Positions 1-8,833 of a stretch of 64,000 bases of DNA are shown here, piece after piece (positions within the stretch are counted from its first letter, which is position 1; every line of letters starts with the position of its first letter). The notes below the pieces were generated by a model that saw only the letters and a list, made by a program, of their open reading frames with translations, was not told the DNA's origin and did not search any database. The DNA comes from CAVRQM01 sp965246915. GTDB taxonomy: Bacteria; Pseudomonadota; Alphaproteobacteria; Acetobacterales; Acetobacteraceae. The stretch lies in the NCBI GenBank assembly GCA_965246915.1, contig CBDFGB010000001.1:1-64000 (forward strand). Reading direction: 5' to 3'. The position numbers and the translations under genes were made by a program.

Positions 1-1
1 G

Positions 2-487
2 CACGTGGTCGGCACCGGGGGCGCCGCGGGCGTGCCGTACGGCGTCGTCATGCTTGCCGCGATGGCCGCCGCCGCCGCCCTGCTGCTTCGCCGCACCGCG
101 TTCGGGCGCCGCATTTTGATGGTGGGCGGCAGCCCGCGCGCCGCCGAGCTGGTGGGCGTGCCGGTCCGCCGCATACGCCTCGCTTGCTACGCGATCAGCG
201 GCATGGTGGCCGCCTTCGCCGGCCTGCTGCTCGCCGGGTACGTGGGGCTGATGGACAACTGGGTGGGGCGCGGGTACGAACTCGACACGATTGTGGCCGC
301 GGTGATCGGCGGCGTGGCCCTCTCGGGCGGCCGCGGCACGATGGGCGGGGCGGTCGCCGGGGCCGCCATCCTGATCGTCGTCTCCAACATCGTGCTACTG
401 CTGGGCATGCCCATCCAGGGCCAGATCATCATCCGTGGCGTGGTCGTCGTGCTGGCGGCGACGGCGTATCGCGCCGCCAGCTCATGA
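2..487 (+). CDS. Sugar ABC transporter permease, RbsC-type (3' part)
   Basis: This is the C-terminal part of an inner-membrane permease. The frame is open at the window edge, so the true start lies upstream. The visible ~160 residues hold several hydrophobic segments and the pattern typical of ribose/xylose-type (BPD_transp_2) permeases: FGRRILMVGGSPRAAELVGV in the cytoplasmic loop, then GGVALSGGRGTMGGAVAGA. The family imports sugars or related polyols with a periplasmic binding protein and a double ATPase, which presumably lie upstream. A short-chain dehydrogenase starts 10 bp after its stop and a LacI regulator follows, which fits a carbohydrate-uptake operon. The substrate cannot be told from this fragment. 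Confidence 0.85.
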   Translation, partial: HVVGTGGAAGVPYGVVMLAAMAAAAALLLRRTAFGRRILMVGGSPRAAELVGVPVRRIRLACYAISGMVAAFAGLLLAGYVGLMDNWVGRGYELDTIVAAVIGGVALSGGRGTMGGAVAGAAILIVVSNIVLLLGMPIQGQIIIRGVVVVLAATAYRAASS

Positions 488-497
488 GGTGCCGCAG

Positions 498-1304
498 ATG
501 ACGCAGCAACGCATGCAGGGCCGCGTCGCCCTCGTGTCGGGGGGCACGCAGGGCGTGGGCGAGGCGGTGGCCCGCCGCCTCGCCGCCGAGGGCGCGGCGG
601 GCGTAGCGGTCTGTGGCCGCAACGAGGCGCGTGGCGAGGCGGTCCGCACCGCCATTGCGGCGCTTGGCTGCGAGGCGCTCTATGTGCGCGCCGACCTGTC
701 CGTGGTGGCCGATTGCGTGGCGGCGGTGGAGCGGACCGTCGCGCGCTTCGGGCGGCTCGACGCGCTGGCCAACTGCGCCGGGCGCACCGATCGCGGCGGC
801 CTGGCCGACACCACCGAACAGAGCTGGGGCACGCTGTTCGACACCAATGTGCGCGGGCCGTTCTTCCTGATCCAGGGCGCGGCCGCGCAGATGCAGCGAC
901 AGGGACAGGGACAGGGTGGCAGCATGGTGGTCATCGGCAGCATGCAGGCCTATGGCGGCGCGCCGTTCCTGCTGCCCTATGCCGCGACCAAGGGCTGCCT
1001 GATGACCCTCACGCGCGGCATCGCCAACACGCTGCTGCGCGACCGCATCCGCATCAACATGCTCAACATCGGCTGGACCGACACGCCCAACGAGCATGTC
1101 GTGCAGACCCAGGTCCATGGCCGCGGAGAGGATTGGCGGGCCGAGGTCGGCCGGCTGCAGCCGTACGGCCGGCTGATCTCGACCGACGAGGTTGCCGCGG
1201 CCTGCGCCTTCCTGCTGTCGCCCGAGAGCGGGATGATGAGCGGCGCGGTCATCGACTACGATCAGCAGGTGATCGGCCCCATGCAGGACAATCCCGGCGT
1301 ATGA
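498..1304 (+). CDS. SDR family oxidoreductase
   Basis: A 268-residue classical short-chain dehydrogenase/reductase, using NAD(P)(H) to oxidise or reduce a small carbonyl or hydroxyl substrate. The cofactor motif GGTQGVG is at residues 15-21, the NxAG-type motif at about 92-95, and the catalytic set is Ser148, Tyr161 and Lys165 (YAATK). I chose the ATG at 498 rather than an upstream in-frame ATG at 435 because 435 lies inside the permease gene and the SDR homology begins at MTQQRMQGR. It is 10 bp downstream of the permease and 19 bp upstream of the LacI gene, so it probably works on the transported sugar or its acid. The exact substrate is unknown. Confidence 0.88.
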   Translation: MTQQRMQGRVALVSGGTQGVGEAVARRLAAEGAAGVAVCGRNEARGEAVRTAIAALGCEALYVRADLSVVADCVAAVERTVARFGRLDALANCAGRTDRGGLADTTEQSWGTLFDTNVRGPFFLIQGAAAQMQRQGQGQGGSMVVIGSMQAYGGAPFLLPYAATKGCLMTLTRGIANTLLRDRIRINMLNIGWTDTPNEHVVQTQVHGRGEDWRAEVGRLQPYGRLISTDEVAAACAFLLSPESGMMSGAVIDYDQQVIGPMQDNPGV

Positions 1305-1323
1305 TCCACTCCAAGGCGAGACG

Positions 1324-2334
1324 GTGACGAAGGATGTGCCGTCGCGCGGCAAGGCGCGTGCCTCGATCCACGAAGTGGCCAAGCTGGCCGGCGTGTCGAC
1401 CGCCACGGTGTCGCGCGCGCTGCACGGCGCGCCGGACCGCGTCGCCAGCGTCACCCGGTCGCGCGTGCTGGCCGCGGTCGCGAGCCTCGACTACCACCCC
1501 AACCAGATTGGCCGGTCGCTGCGCACCAGCCGCACCGGCGCGGTGGCGCTGCTGATCTCGGACATCCGCAACGGGTTCTACGCCGCGGTGGCCCTTGAGA
1601 TCGAACGCCAGCTCAACGCCATCGGCGTGTTGATGCTGCTGTGCAACACCATGGAAGACGCGGGACTGCAGGACCAATACTTGGAGGAGTTGCGTGCGAT
1701 CAACGTCTCTGCCGTGTTGATGCTGTGCGCCGTCACCAGCGCCAGGCTGACGGAGTTCGCCCGCGCCCATCCGGTCATCTTCATCAACCGGATGCCGCGC
1801 GGCCTGCGCGACGTGAGCTTCGTGGGCATCGACGACCTGCAGGCCGCGCGCGACCTTGCGCACCGGATCGTACAGGGCAGCCGCGGGCCGATCGGCATCG
1901 TGCATGGGCCGCTGTACTCGACGGTGAGCGAGAACCGCCTGCGCGGCCTGACCGCGGTTCTGGCCGCGGAGGGATTGCCGGTGAGCGCCGACCGCCAGGT
2001 CGAAAGCCCGCTGTCGATGGAGGGCGGCTACCAGGGGTTCGCCACGCTGTGGCAGCGCCACCCGGATCTCCGCTCGGTGTTCTGCGGCAGCGACCAGATC
2101 GCTTACGGCGCCTATCGGCGTTGCCGCGAGCTGGGGGTGCGCGTCCCGGACGATGTCCGCCTCTATGGTTTCGACGACAATCCCCTCAATGATTGGCTAG
2201 CGCCCTGGCTCGACACCGTCCGGGTGCCGCACGTCGCCTACGCCACGGAGACGGTCGGATTGCTCAAACATTTGTGGGCAGGACAGCCGACCCGTTCGGT
2301 GCTGCTTCCCTACGACCTCGTTATTCGGAGTTGA
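1324..2334 (+). CDS. LacI family transcriptional regulator
   Basis: A 336-residue repressor-type regulator starting at GTG. The N-terminal helix-turn-helix (about residues 14-34, IHEVAKLAGVSTATVSRAL) is textbook LacI/GalR, followed by the hinge region and a periplasmic-binding-protein-like effector domain (from about residue 62 to the end, with FCGSDQIAYGAYRRCRELGV near the C-terminus). It lies inside the operon it probably controls, between an SDR and a 3-hydroxyacyl-CoA-dehydrogenase-like gene. Its TGA overlaps the next start codon by one base. The effector is probably the sugar, or a catabolite of it, handled by the flanking enzymes. No clear palindromic operator was recognised in the visible part of the operon. 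Confidence 0.92.
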   Translation: MTKDVPSRGKARASIHEVAKLAGVSTATVSRALHGAPDRVASVTRSRVLAAVASLDYHPNQIGRSLRTSRTGAVALLISDIRNGFYAAVALEIERQLNAIGVLMLLCNTMEDAGLQDQYLEELRAINVSAVLMLCAVTSARLTEFARAHPVIFINRMPRGLRDVSFVGIDDLQAARDLAHRIVQGSRGPIGIVHGPLYSTVSENRLRGLTAVLAAEGLPVSADRQVESPLSMEGGYQGFATLWQRHPDLRSVFCGSDQIAYGAYRRCRELGVRVPDDVRLYGFDDNPLNDWLAPWLDTVRVPHVAYATETVGLLKHLWAGQPTRSVLLPYDLVIRS

Positions 2335-3347
2335 TGGAAGTGGCGGGAACGGCGGCGATCGTCGGGTGCGGGTTGATCGGCCGATCGTGGGCGATCTCCT
2401 TCGCGCGCGGTGGCTGGCAGGTCCGGCTCTTCGACCGTGATGCTGACACCGCCGCGGCTGCGCTTGAGGCGGTCGGGCGGGGTGCGGACGAGCTTGCAGG
2501 CTGGGGGCTGCTGGATGGCCAGACCGCGGCGGAGGTCCGCGAGCGGGTGACCGTCATTGCCGGGTCGCTCGACGAGGCCGTGGCGCGGGCCGACCACGTG
2601 CAGGAGAACACGCCCGAGCACGCCGATCTCAAGGCCGCGATCTTCGCCGAGCTGGACCGGCTGGCGCCCGCCGAGGCGGTGATCGCGAGTTCGACCTCTG
2701 CGATGCTGCCGTCGGCCTTCACCGCGAAGCTGGCCGGGCGGTCCCGCACCCTGGTCGTGCATCCGCTCAACCCGCCGCACTTGGTCCCCGCGGTCGAGAT
2801 CGTACCGTCGCCCTGGACGTCGGCCGCCACGGTCGCCCGGACCGCGGCGACGATGGCGGAGATCGGACAGGCGCCGGTGGTGCTGATCCGCGAGGTCGAG
2901 GGCTTCGTGATGAACCGGCTGCAGGGCGCGCTGCTGCACGAGGCCTTCAACCTCGTGGCGGAGGGGATCGCGAGCCCGGCCGACGTCGACAAGGCGGTGG
3001 CCGAAGGGCTTGGCCTGCGCTGGTCGTTCATGGGGCCATTCGAGACAATCGACCTGAACGCGCCAGGAGGGATTACGGACTTTATAGCCCGGTATGGACC
3101 CACCTACGCACGGATGTCTCCGCCCGTCGCCCAGCCGGTTTCATGGGATGGCTTGGTTGGTGCGCAGATCGAAATGGCGCGCGCAGCCCACCTGCCCCGC
3201 GATGCGATCGCGCCGCGTCAAGCTTGGCGGGACGGTCGCTTGATGCGATTGGCCGCGCACAAGCGGGAAATCGCGAGAGTGCCGCTCGCCGATACGCCGG
3301 CCCCAGCAATAGATGTCGAAGGGCCGAAGATCGATCCAAACCGATGA
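2334..3347 (+). CDS. 3-hydroxyacyl-CoA dehydrogenase-like NAD-dependent dehydrogenase
   Basis: A 337-residue enzyme of the family that includes L-gulonate 3-dehydrogenase (lambda-crystallin), carnitine dehydrogenase and 3-hydroxyacyl-CoA dehydrogenase. The Rossmann motif GCGLIG is at residues 11-16. The catalytic His lies in VVHPLNPPHLVPAVE, and the C-terminal helical domain contains NRLQGALLHEAFNLVAEGI. The ATG at 2334 shares its A with the LacI stop codon, indicating translational coupling; a longer in-frame reading from 2193 would overlap the regulator by 140 bp and is rejected. In this sugar-operon context an L-gulonate- or hydroxy-acid-type dehydrogenase is more likely than fatty-acid oxidation, but this is an inference. 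Confidence 0.85.
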   Translation: MEVAGTAAIVGCGLIGRSWAISFARGGWQVRLFDRDADTAAAALEAVGRGADELAGWGLLDGQTAAEVRERVTVIAGSLDEAVARADHVQENTPEHADLKAAIFAELDRLAPAEAVIASSTSAMLPSAFTAKLAGRSRTLVVHPLNPPHLVPAVEIVPSPWTSAATVARTAATMAEIGQAPVVLIREVEGFVMNRLQGALLHEAFNLVAEGIASPADVDKAVAEGLGLRWSFMGPFETIDLNAPGGITDFIARYGPTYARMSPPVAQPVSWDGLVGAQIEMARAAHLPRDAIAPRQAWRDGRLMRLAAHKREIARVPLADTPAPAIDVEGPKIDPNR

Positions 3348-3524
3348 TTTCGAACTCGGCGACATGCCTTGTCAGGCACCGATCGGCAATCGCGTAACGC
3401 AACGTCCGTGACGGGTCACCGAACCTGGCTGGTCAGCGTTCTCCTTGAACCATTCGCGGCACGACGGGAAATGTTGCACGGCCCGACACGCGGCGCGCCA
3501 AGGTCGATTCTCGCGTGATTGCCT

Positions 3525-6131
3525 CTATCGGCCGGCCAAGTCCAGCATGCGTCGCGCCTCCGGACGGCCAGGCGCCGCTTCGGCGATGGCGGCCAGCAGG
3601 CGGCGGCCGGCTGCCGGGTCTTCTCGCAACAGGGTGGTCGCCATGGCGAGAAGCGGCTGATATGCCGGCTCGAAATCGCCGCTGATGCGCAGGACCTCCA
3701 GCAGATCGGGCTCGGCCGCCGCCACCAGGGCCAAGCCGCCGGCTTCGGGTGCCACATGACTGCCCGCCGCGAGGAAGCGGTCGCGCGCCCGCCAGTATGC
3801 GTCGAGGCGCTCGCGGCGGGCGGGATCGAGCCCGGCGGCGCCGATCAGGCTGGTCGCGTCGGGGGTCGTGGCGTCGAGCAACGCGATGAGGCGCGCGGCC
3901 GGGGGCGCGCGCAACGCCTCGACATTGCGACGCGCGTCGAAGGTCACGACCGGACTGTCGTCGGTGTTGAGCGGACCGTCGCCCGCGAACCGCGCGAGGG
4001 TGGCCGCCGCGCCGACATAGAGGCCCAGCAGATCGATCGGCTCGCGCAGGCCGGTGCGGCCGAACAACCCCGCCGCGGCCGGGTCTTGTTGCCGCGCCGA
4101 AAGCCGCGCCGGCTCCAGGGGCGCGGGACGCATCGGGCCGATGAGCGCCAGCAGCGGCGTCTGCACGCTGTAGTGCGCGAGATAGGCCGACGCCTCGGGG
4201 AACACGTCCAGAAACGTGCGCACGATGGTCCGCAACGAGTCCAAATCAAGCTGATGCAGCGGCAGCCACTGACAGAACAGACCGCCTGGCGCCAAACGCG
4301 ACCGGATCGCCGCGAAATGCTCGCGCGTGTAGAGCGCGCCGGATCCGTCCAGGGCGGGGTGGAACAGATCCGCCACGATCAGGTCATGGCGTTCGCTCGA
4401 GGCGCGCACGAAGCGGCGTGCGTCGGCGGTGACGATGGACAGCTCCGGACGCGGGCCGAGGTGCTCGTTGCGATCATCGAACCAAGGCAGCAGCCGAACG
4501 ACTTCGGGCGCAAGCTCCACGCCGGTCGCCCGAAGCCCGGGCATGCGCGTGGCGCCGGCGAGCGTCGCCCCGGTTCCGACGCCGAGGAACAGAGCGCTTC
4601 GCGGGTTCGGGTGCAGCAGGATCGGGATCTGCGCCTGCCGCCAGTCGGAACGGAGCGAGCTCGTTCCGCCCATCCGGAAATGGCCGTCGATCTCCAAGTA
4701 GCGGTTGGCGTTGGCATCCTCGACCACGCTCGCAAGCGCGGTCGGGCCCTCGACGGAGGCCACGAGCCGCCCACCGGGCCAGAGGCCGATCAGCGGGGAC
4801 GGCTTCCATACGCTCAACGCCACCGCACCGGCGACCGCCACGGCGGCGAACGGCCATGCGCGACGTAGGGCTCGCGGCGGGATCAGAACGAGGTAGCAGC
4901 AGGACAAGGCGACGAGTCCGTTCTGCGTCCCCAAGGCCGGAATGACCAGAAAGACCATCGCGGCCGGGGCAAGCGCCGCGCCCAGGGCATTGATGCCGCT
5001 CGCCTGCCCCACGCTGCCGCGCCGGTCGCGCACCGACTGCGCCAGATGCGCGAACAGCGCACCCATGGCCGCTGCCGGAAGCAGGAACATCGCGACCGCC
5101 ACCATCGCCTCGCCCGCAAGCAGCCCCGCCGGGCGCACGGCCGCCACGATGGCCGGTAGCAGGCCGGTCAGGGCGCTTGCGCCGAGGCAGATCAGCGAAG
5201 TCAGCGCCATCAACACGCCGAGCGTGGCCGGCGGCAAGGCGCGACGGCGGATGACCGCTTGCCAGGCGAGCGCTCCGGCCGCCGTGCCGAGCAGATACAC
5301 GGCCAGCAGCGAGGCGAAGGTGAAGACGGTGTTCTCCAGCACCTGACTGGCGACCCGGACGACGAGCACCTCAAAGCCGATTCCAAGGACGCCTGTCAGG
5401 AAAAGGGTCGCGACGAGGCGGACGCCGCCGACGCCGCTCGCCGAGACCTGCGCGTCCCGCCGCAATCCCGTCGCGGGGTCTCGGCCGACCCACCAAGCGG
5501 CGGCCGCGCAGAGCCCATTGACGCAGGCAAGTGCGATGACGGCCCAGGACAGACCGAGCGCGGGCATGAGCACGAACACGCTGAGAGCCACGCCTGCGAC
5601 GGCACCGAGCGTATTGGCGCCGTAAATGCCGGCAACCCGATTTCGGTCGCCGGTGACGCCGGCGGCCAGCCGCTCCAGAGCGGCGAGCGTGCCGCCCATG
5701 GCCATGGTGGCCGGCAACAGCATCACGGCGGGAACGGCGAAGGCGACCGCCCACAGCGCCGCGCCGGGCGCATCCGGCCGGACCAGACGAGGCAACACGT
5801 CGGAGACGGCCGGAAGCGCCCACGCCGTCACCACCGCCCATACGCCGATTGCCAGTTCCAGCAGCATGTAGACCCGCCATGGCCGGCGGACGCGGCGGAT
5901 CGGCCCATCGAGGACGAAGCCGCCTAGCGCGAGGCCCAGGAAGAACGCGGCAACGACGCCGAGCACCGCCACGATCTCGTGGCCCAGCAGCCCCCCCAGC
6001 AGCCGGGTCCATGCGAGTTCGTAGCCAAGCCCGGCCATGCCGGACCCCAACGCCACGAGGCCAAGCACGACCAGGCGAGGACGAGAATGACCGGCGGCGA
6101 CGCGCTCCGTCCCGGTCAGGCTCTCCGGCAC
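3525..6131 (-). CDS. Fused MFS-like membrane domain/spermidine synthase-like protein
   Basis: An 868-residue protein. The first ~440 residues are a polytopic membrane region. The last ~400 carry a SAM-dependent spermidine-synthase fold: the glycine-rich motif ALFLGVGTGATLAG, an acidic residue at the end of the next strand (TGVELAPE), then HDLIVADLFHP and GGLFCQWLPLHQLD. Related fused proteins are widespread, but their substrate (polyamine or other aminopropyl acceptor) is largely unproven. A small exported protein gene ends 6 bp upstream on the same strand and is probably co-transcribed. The 177 bp between this gene and the dehydrogenase at 3347 hold nothing I recognise. The polyamine assignment is a family inference. 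Confidence 0.85.
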   Translation of the reverse strand: MPESLTGTERVAAGHSRPRLVVLGLVALGSGMAGLGYELAWTRLLGGLLGHEIVAVLGVVAAFFLGLALGGFVLDGPIRRVRRPWRVYMLLELAIGVWAVVTAWALPAVSDVLPRLVRPDAPGAALWAVAFAVPAVMLLPATMAMGGTLAALERLAAGVTGDRNRVAGIYGANTLGAVAGVALSVFVLMPALGLSWAVIALACVNGLCAAAAWWVGRDPATGLRRDAQVSASGVGGVRLVATLFLTGVLGIGFEVLVVRVASQVLENTVFTFASLLAVYLLGTAAGALAWQAVIRRRALPPATLGVLMALTSLICLGASALTGLLPAIVAAVRPAGLLAGEAMVAVAMFLLPAAAMGALFAHLAQSVRDRRGSVGQASGINALGAALAPAAMVFLVIPALGTQNGLVALSCCYLVLIPPRALRRAWPFAAVAVAGAVALSVWKPSPLIGLWPGGRLVASVEGPTALASVVEDANANRYLEIDGHFRMGGTSSLRSDWRQAQIPILLHPNPRSALFLGVGTGATLAGATRMPGLRATGVELAPEVVRLLPWFDDRNEHLGPRPELSIVTADARRFVRASSERHDLIVADLFHPALDGSGALYTREHFAAIRSRLAPGGLFCQWLPLHQLDLDSLRTIVRTFLDVFPEASAYLAHYSVQTPLLALIGPMRPAPLEPARLSARQQDPAAAGLFGRTGLREPIDLLGLYVGAAATLARFAGDGPLNTDDSPVVTFDARRNVEALRAPPAARLIALLDATTPDATSLIGAAGLDPARRERLDAYWRARDRFLAAGSHVAPEAGGLALVAAAEPDLLEVLRISGDFEPAYQPLLAMATTLLREDPAAGRRLLAAIAEAAPGRPEARRMLDLAGR

Positions 6132-6137
6132 GCCGCC

Positions 6138-6626
6138 TCAGCCACCGTCGACCGGCTGATCCGGCACCGCATCAAGGGATGGCGCTGATCCGCGATCGGA
6201 TCGCACGCCCCGGCGATCGTCGGGGACGCCGAGCGTCTGCCCCGGATCTTGCCGGAATGGCTTGTCGAGCAAGACGCCCTTGGCCCTGGCGAGATAGCGC
6301 TGGCAGGATTCCTCATCGGTATCACCCGCCTCGTCCATCGCGAGGGTCGCCTCGGCCAACGCGGCGCGGCGGGCGATCTCGTGCGTCTCGGCTTTCGCGA
6401 GCGGCATGAACGCTCGCACGTCGTCCTCGCAGCTGGCGCGCGCGGGCATCGGCACGCTCAATAACGTCGCGAGGGCGAAAGCCGCGCCAAAGCCCCCGCA
6501 CCCGCCGTCTCTCCACGAGGGAAAGGGCGGCGATCCGGCACCCGCCCCCTTGTGGGAAGGCACGGGGTGGGGATTGAGCGTCCGCGTCCGATTTCGATCC
6601 GTCTCGACGTGCATCAACTCTCTCAT
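6138..6626 (-). CDS. Small exported hypothetical protein
   Basis: A 162-codon frame whose credible part is a signal-peptide-like segment (FGAAFALATLLSVPMPARA) followed by a short mature domain with two Cys (SCEDDVRAF, and EESCQRYLARAK). The first ~45 codons coincide with a REP-like palindromic element (6492-6572), so they may not be real protein; no better ATG/GTG lies between that element and the signal peptide. The gene ends 6 bp before the spermidine-synthase-like gene, suggesting an operon. It begins just after the terminator of the PHP-like gene. Function unknown. The start is uncertain. Confidence 0.5.
   Translation of the reverse strand: MRELMHVETDRNRTRTLNPHPVPSHKGAGAGSPPFPSWRDGGCGGFGAAFALATLLSVPMPARASCEDDVRAFMPLAKAETHEIARRAALAEATLAMDEAGDTDEESCQRYLARAKGVLLDKPFRQDPGQTLGVPDDRRGVRSDRGSAPSLDAVPDQPVDGG
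6492..6572. repeat. REP-like interspersed palindromic element
   Basis: GC-rich imperfect inverted repeat. The left arm (6492-6520) has CCCGCACCCGCCGTCTCTCC-type sequence and the right arm (6548-6572) reads CCTTGTGGGAAGGCACGGGG-type sequence. It resembles the ctcccc-aagggg-type interspersed intergenic palindromes common in high-GC Alphaproteobacteria. It lies over the 5' end of the small exported-protein gene. Confidence 0.45.
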
Positions 6627-6634
6627 CCAGAACG

Positions 6635-6668
6635 AAAAACACCCGCGGGCCGGTTTCCCGACCCGCAG
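6635..6668 (-). terminator. Rho-independent terminator of the PHP-like gene
   Basis: Read on the minus strand, an 11-bp stem (with two G·T pairs) closes on a GAAA tetraloop and is followed by GTGTTTTT. It lies 42 bp after the stop of the PHP-like gene and immediately before the next minus-strand gene. Confidence 0.8.
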
Positions 6669-6709
6669 GCTTGGATCTCAGGCCGTCGTGCGACGGAAAT
6701 CGTCAGGCG

Positions 6710-8635
6710 TTACTGCGCGGAGGCTTGGACCGCGATGCGCGAGGCCTGCAGATTGGCCTGCTCGACGGCCAGCATCGGCAGGTTGGACGGACGCACGAAG
6801 ATCGGGTTGGCGTAGAACCAGAGGTTGGACCAGCCCTCGACGTCGAAGTCCACATAGCGCTGACCGGCGATCGGGCTGCCGGCCGGTGCGATCGGCATGT
6901 GCGCCGGGCACGCGGCGTCGCTGCACGGCACGTTGTTGATGTTGGTATCGAGCAGCGGGTTGCCCCGGCTGTCCGTCACGTTCGGCACGCCGGCGGGAAT
7001 GTTCGTGCCGCGCGCGCGGATGTAGAACGCCGAGTTGTTGTTCAGCATCTTGAACGTCATCGTCCGCTTGTCGCCGGCCGCCGACCAGTTGCGCTTCGAA
7101 AACGTCTTGAACAGCGGCGAGATGCCGCCGGGCGTGTAGGTCGCGACTTTGTATTGCGGATTGGTGGGCAGATACTTCTTGTCGACGAAGCCCTTGATGA
7201 AATCGACATGGTCGAGCACCGGTGCGTTGAGCGGCTGGCTCACGCCGATCTGCTTCAACAACGGGTTGGCGAAGGTGTAGGGGCTATTGTTGTCGCGCGG
7301 CGTGGTCACCGTCATGGTCACCGTGACCGCGCCGCCGGGCGGAATGACCAGCGTCTGACCCATTTCGGCGCAGGCGCCGGTGTCGTCGGAGCACGCCTTG
7401 AAGACCATGTCGTTGCCGATCAGGTCGCCGAACACGTTGTAGGAGTTGCCGCTACGCAGCCCGTCGATGACGTTTTGCGGGCGCAGCTGCGGCCCGCTGG
7501 CCGGGCGGATGTAGTTGCGCTCGTATTCACCCGGGTAGAAGTCGGCGGTGGTGTATTTGTCGCTCGGGCCGAAGATGCCGCGCTGGTGGAAGTCGGAGCT
7601 GCCGAAGAAGAACCAATTGCGGCCCTCGTGCAGCATCGCGTCCCAGAGGCCGCCGACCTGCGCGACGTAAATCCCGCGCCCGCCATAGGTGCCGCCGCCG
7701 ACCGCGGCCGGACTGTAGGAGCCGCGATCGTGCTCGGCGCTGTGGCCGGGGCCTTCGAAACCGAACGCCACCGTCGGGCCGGCGTTGTTCTCGTCGCGCA
7801 GATTCTCGATGTTGTAGCCCGAGTTGGCGGCGGGGTTGTACGGGCCGCGACGCTCGACATGGGTCGGAATGAAATATCCGCTCAGCGGATAGTTCGTCTG
7901 CTGCCAACGGACACCTGTCAGCGCCTTGGTGTCGCCGGCCGCGCCGGTGTTGGCGTCGATGCCGATGATCTTGCCGGTCCAGCCCTGTCCGCCGCCACCG
8001 CTGGTGTCGGTATCGTTGCGGTCGAACAGATACTCGTACTGCGCCATCGCGTTGGCGTCGCCGGCGCCGTTGCGCGGCGACTGGCCGGCGATGATCGCGG
8101 TGTCGGCGTGCTCATGGCCCGGCACGTTCTGTTCGACGCCCTCGATCGCCGGCTTCTTGTAGAAGCGGCCGCGCTCGGAGACGATCGGGTAGTCGACTTC
8201 CTGAACCGACTGCCAGCGCCACATCAGCTGATGCGCCGCGCCCGTCGGGCTATATTCCGTGCTCGTCGCCACGTCGCCCTTGATCGAGTCGATCGTGATG
8301 TTTTGGATCTTCTGGCCCAGCGTCTCGACCCAGTAGTGGCCCTCGCCGGAGTTGGAGGCGTCATATTCCGGATCCAGGAAGCGGCAATCGCGGGTGCCAG
8401 AGCCGCCATGGTTCGCGTGCACGAACCAGTCCAGGCCCCAGGTGTCGAGCGACTTGTCGAGCAGCCACTGCACCGACACGCTGCCGTCGATGCAGGTCGT
8501 GTGATTGTGGATGTCGCCCGCGACATACGGCTTGGCGCCGAGCCAGCCCTGCGCCTGCGCGCTGCCGGCGAGTACTGTGGCAAAAGCAACGGTTGCAACA
8601 CCAGACAACAACGAGGCAACCCGTGACCGAGACAT
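6710..8635 (-). CDS. Exported PHP-like metallophosphoesterase/hydrolase
   Basis: A 641-residue exported protein with an N-terminal signal peptide (residues ~1-29, ending AGSAQAQG). PHP-type metal-binding motifs are visible: GDIHNHTTCIDG at residues 40-51, FVHANHGG at about 72-79, and FFFGSSDFHQRG near 355. The rest is a long, Gly/Asn-rich secreted-type sequence and a C-terminal beta-rich region ending in about 641 residues. PHP domains hydrolyse phosphoesters with a multi-metal site. This one would act in the periplasm or outside the cell; its substrate is unknown. The gene stands alone with a strong RBS (GGAGGGG) and its own terminator. Confidence 0.75.
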   Translation of the reverse strand: MSRSRVASLLSGVATVAFATVLAGSAQAQGWLGAKPYVAGDIHNHTTCIDGSVSVQWLLDKSLDTWGLDWFVHANHGGSGTRDCRFLDPEYDASNSGEGHYWVETLGQKIQNITIDSIKGDVATSTEYSPTGAAHQLMWRWQSVQEVDYPIVSERGRFYKKPAIEGVEQNVPGHEHADTAIIAGQSPRNGAGDANAMAQYEYLFDRNDTDTSGGGGQGWTGKIIGIDANTGAAGDTKALTGVRWQQTNYPLSGYFIPTHVERRGPYNPAANSGYNIENLRDENNAGPTVAFGFEGPGHSAEHDRGSYSPAAVGGGTYGGRGIYVAQVGGLWDAMLHEGRNWFFFGSSDFHQRGIFGPSDKYTTADFYPGEYERNYIRPASGPQLRPQNVIDGLRSGNSYNVFGDLIGNDMVFKACSDDTGACAEMGQTLVIPPGGAVTVTMTVTTPRDNNSPYTFANPLLKQIGVSQPLNAPVLDHVDFIKGFVDKKYLPTNPQYKVATYTPGGISPLFKTFSKRNWSAAGDKRTMTFKMLNNNSAFYIRARGTNIPAGVPNVTDSRGNPLLDTNINNVPCSDAACPAHMPIAPAGSPIAGQRYVDFDVEGWSNLWFYANPIFVRPSNLPMLAVEQANLQASRIAVQASAQ

Positions 8636-8833
8636 ACTATTTTTCCCCTCCGCGTGACGCGAAGTTAACTAGCACGCAACCAAATCCGGGGAAGCGGGGC
8701 GGCCAAGACATCACCGTGAAGTTTGGATGACGGCATTGGCAGCAGGCGTGACAGAGCTTCGCATCCACGCCATTAGCCGGCGGGTGATGGCCCGATGCGG
8801 CTGTGGCGATATCCATCGGGAGCCGAAGCGGCG

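Noticed and set aside
893..918. CRISPR-like or regulatory repeat ACAGGG
   Set aside because: It is a short in-gene repeat encoding Gln-Gly pairs in the SDR, with no spacers.
5371..6012. Long Arg-rich reading on the minus strand
   Set aside because: Out-of-frame shadow of the spermidine-synthase-like gene; high GC makes long open shadows common here.
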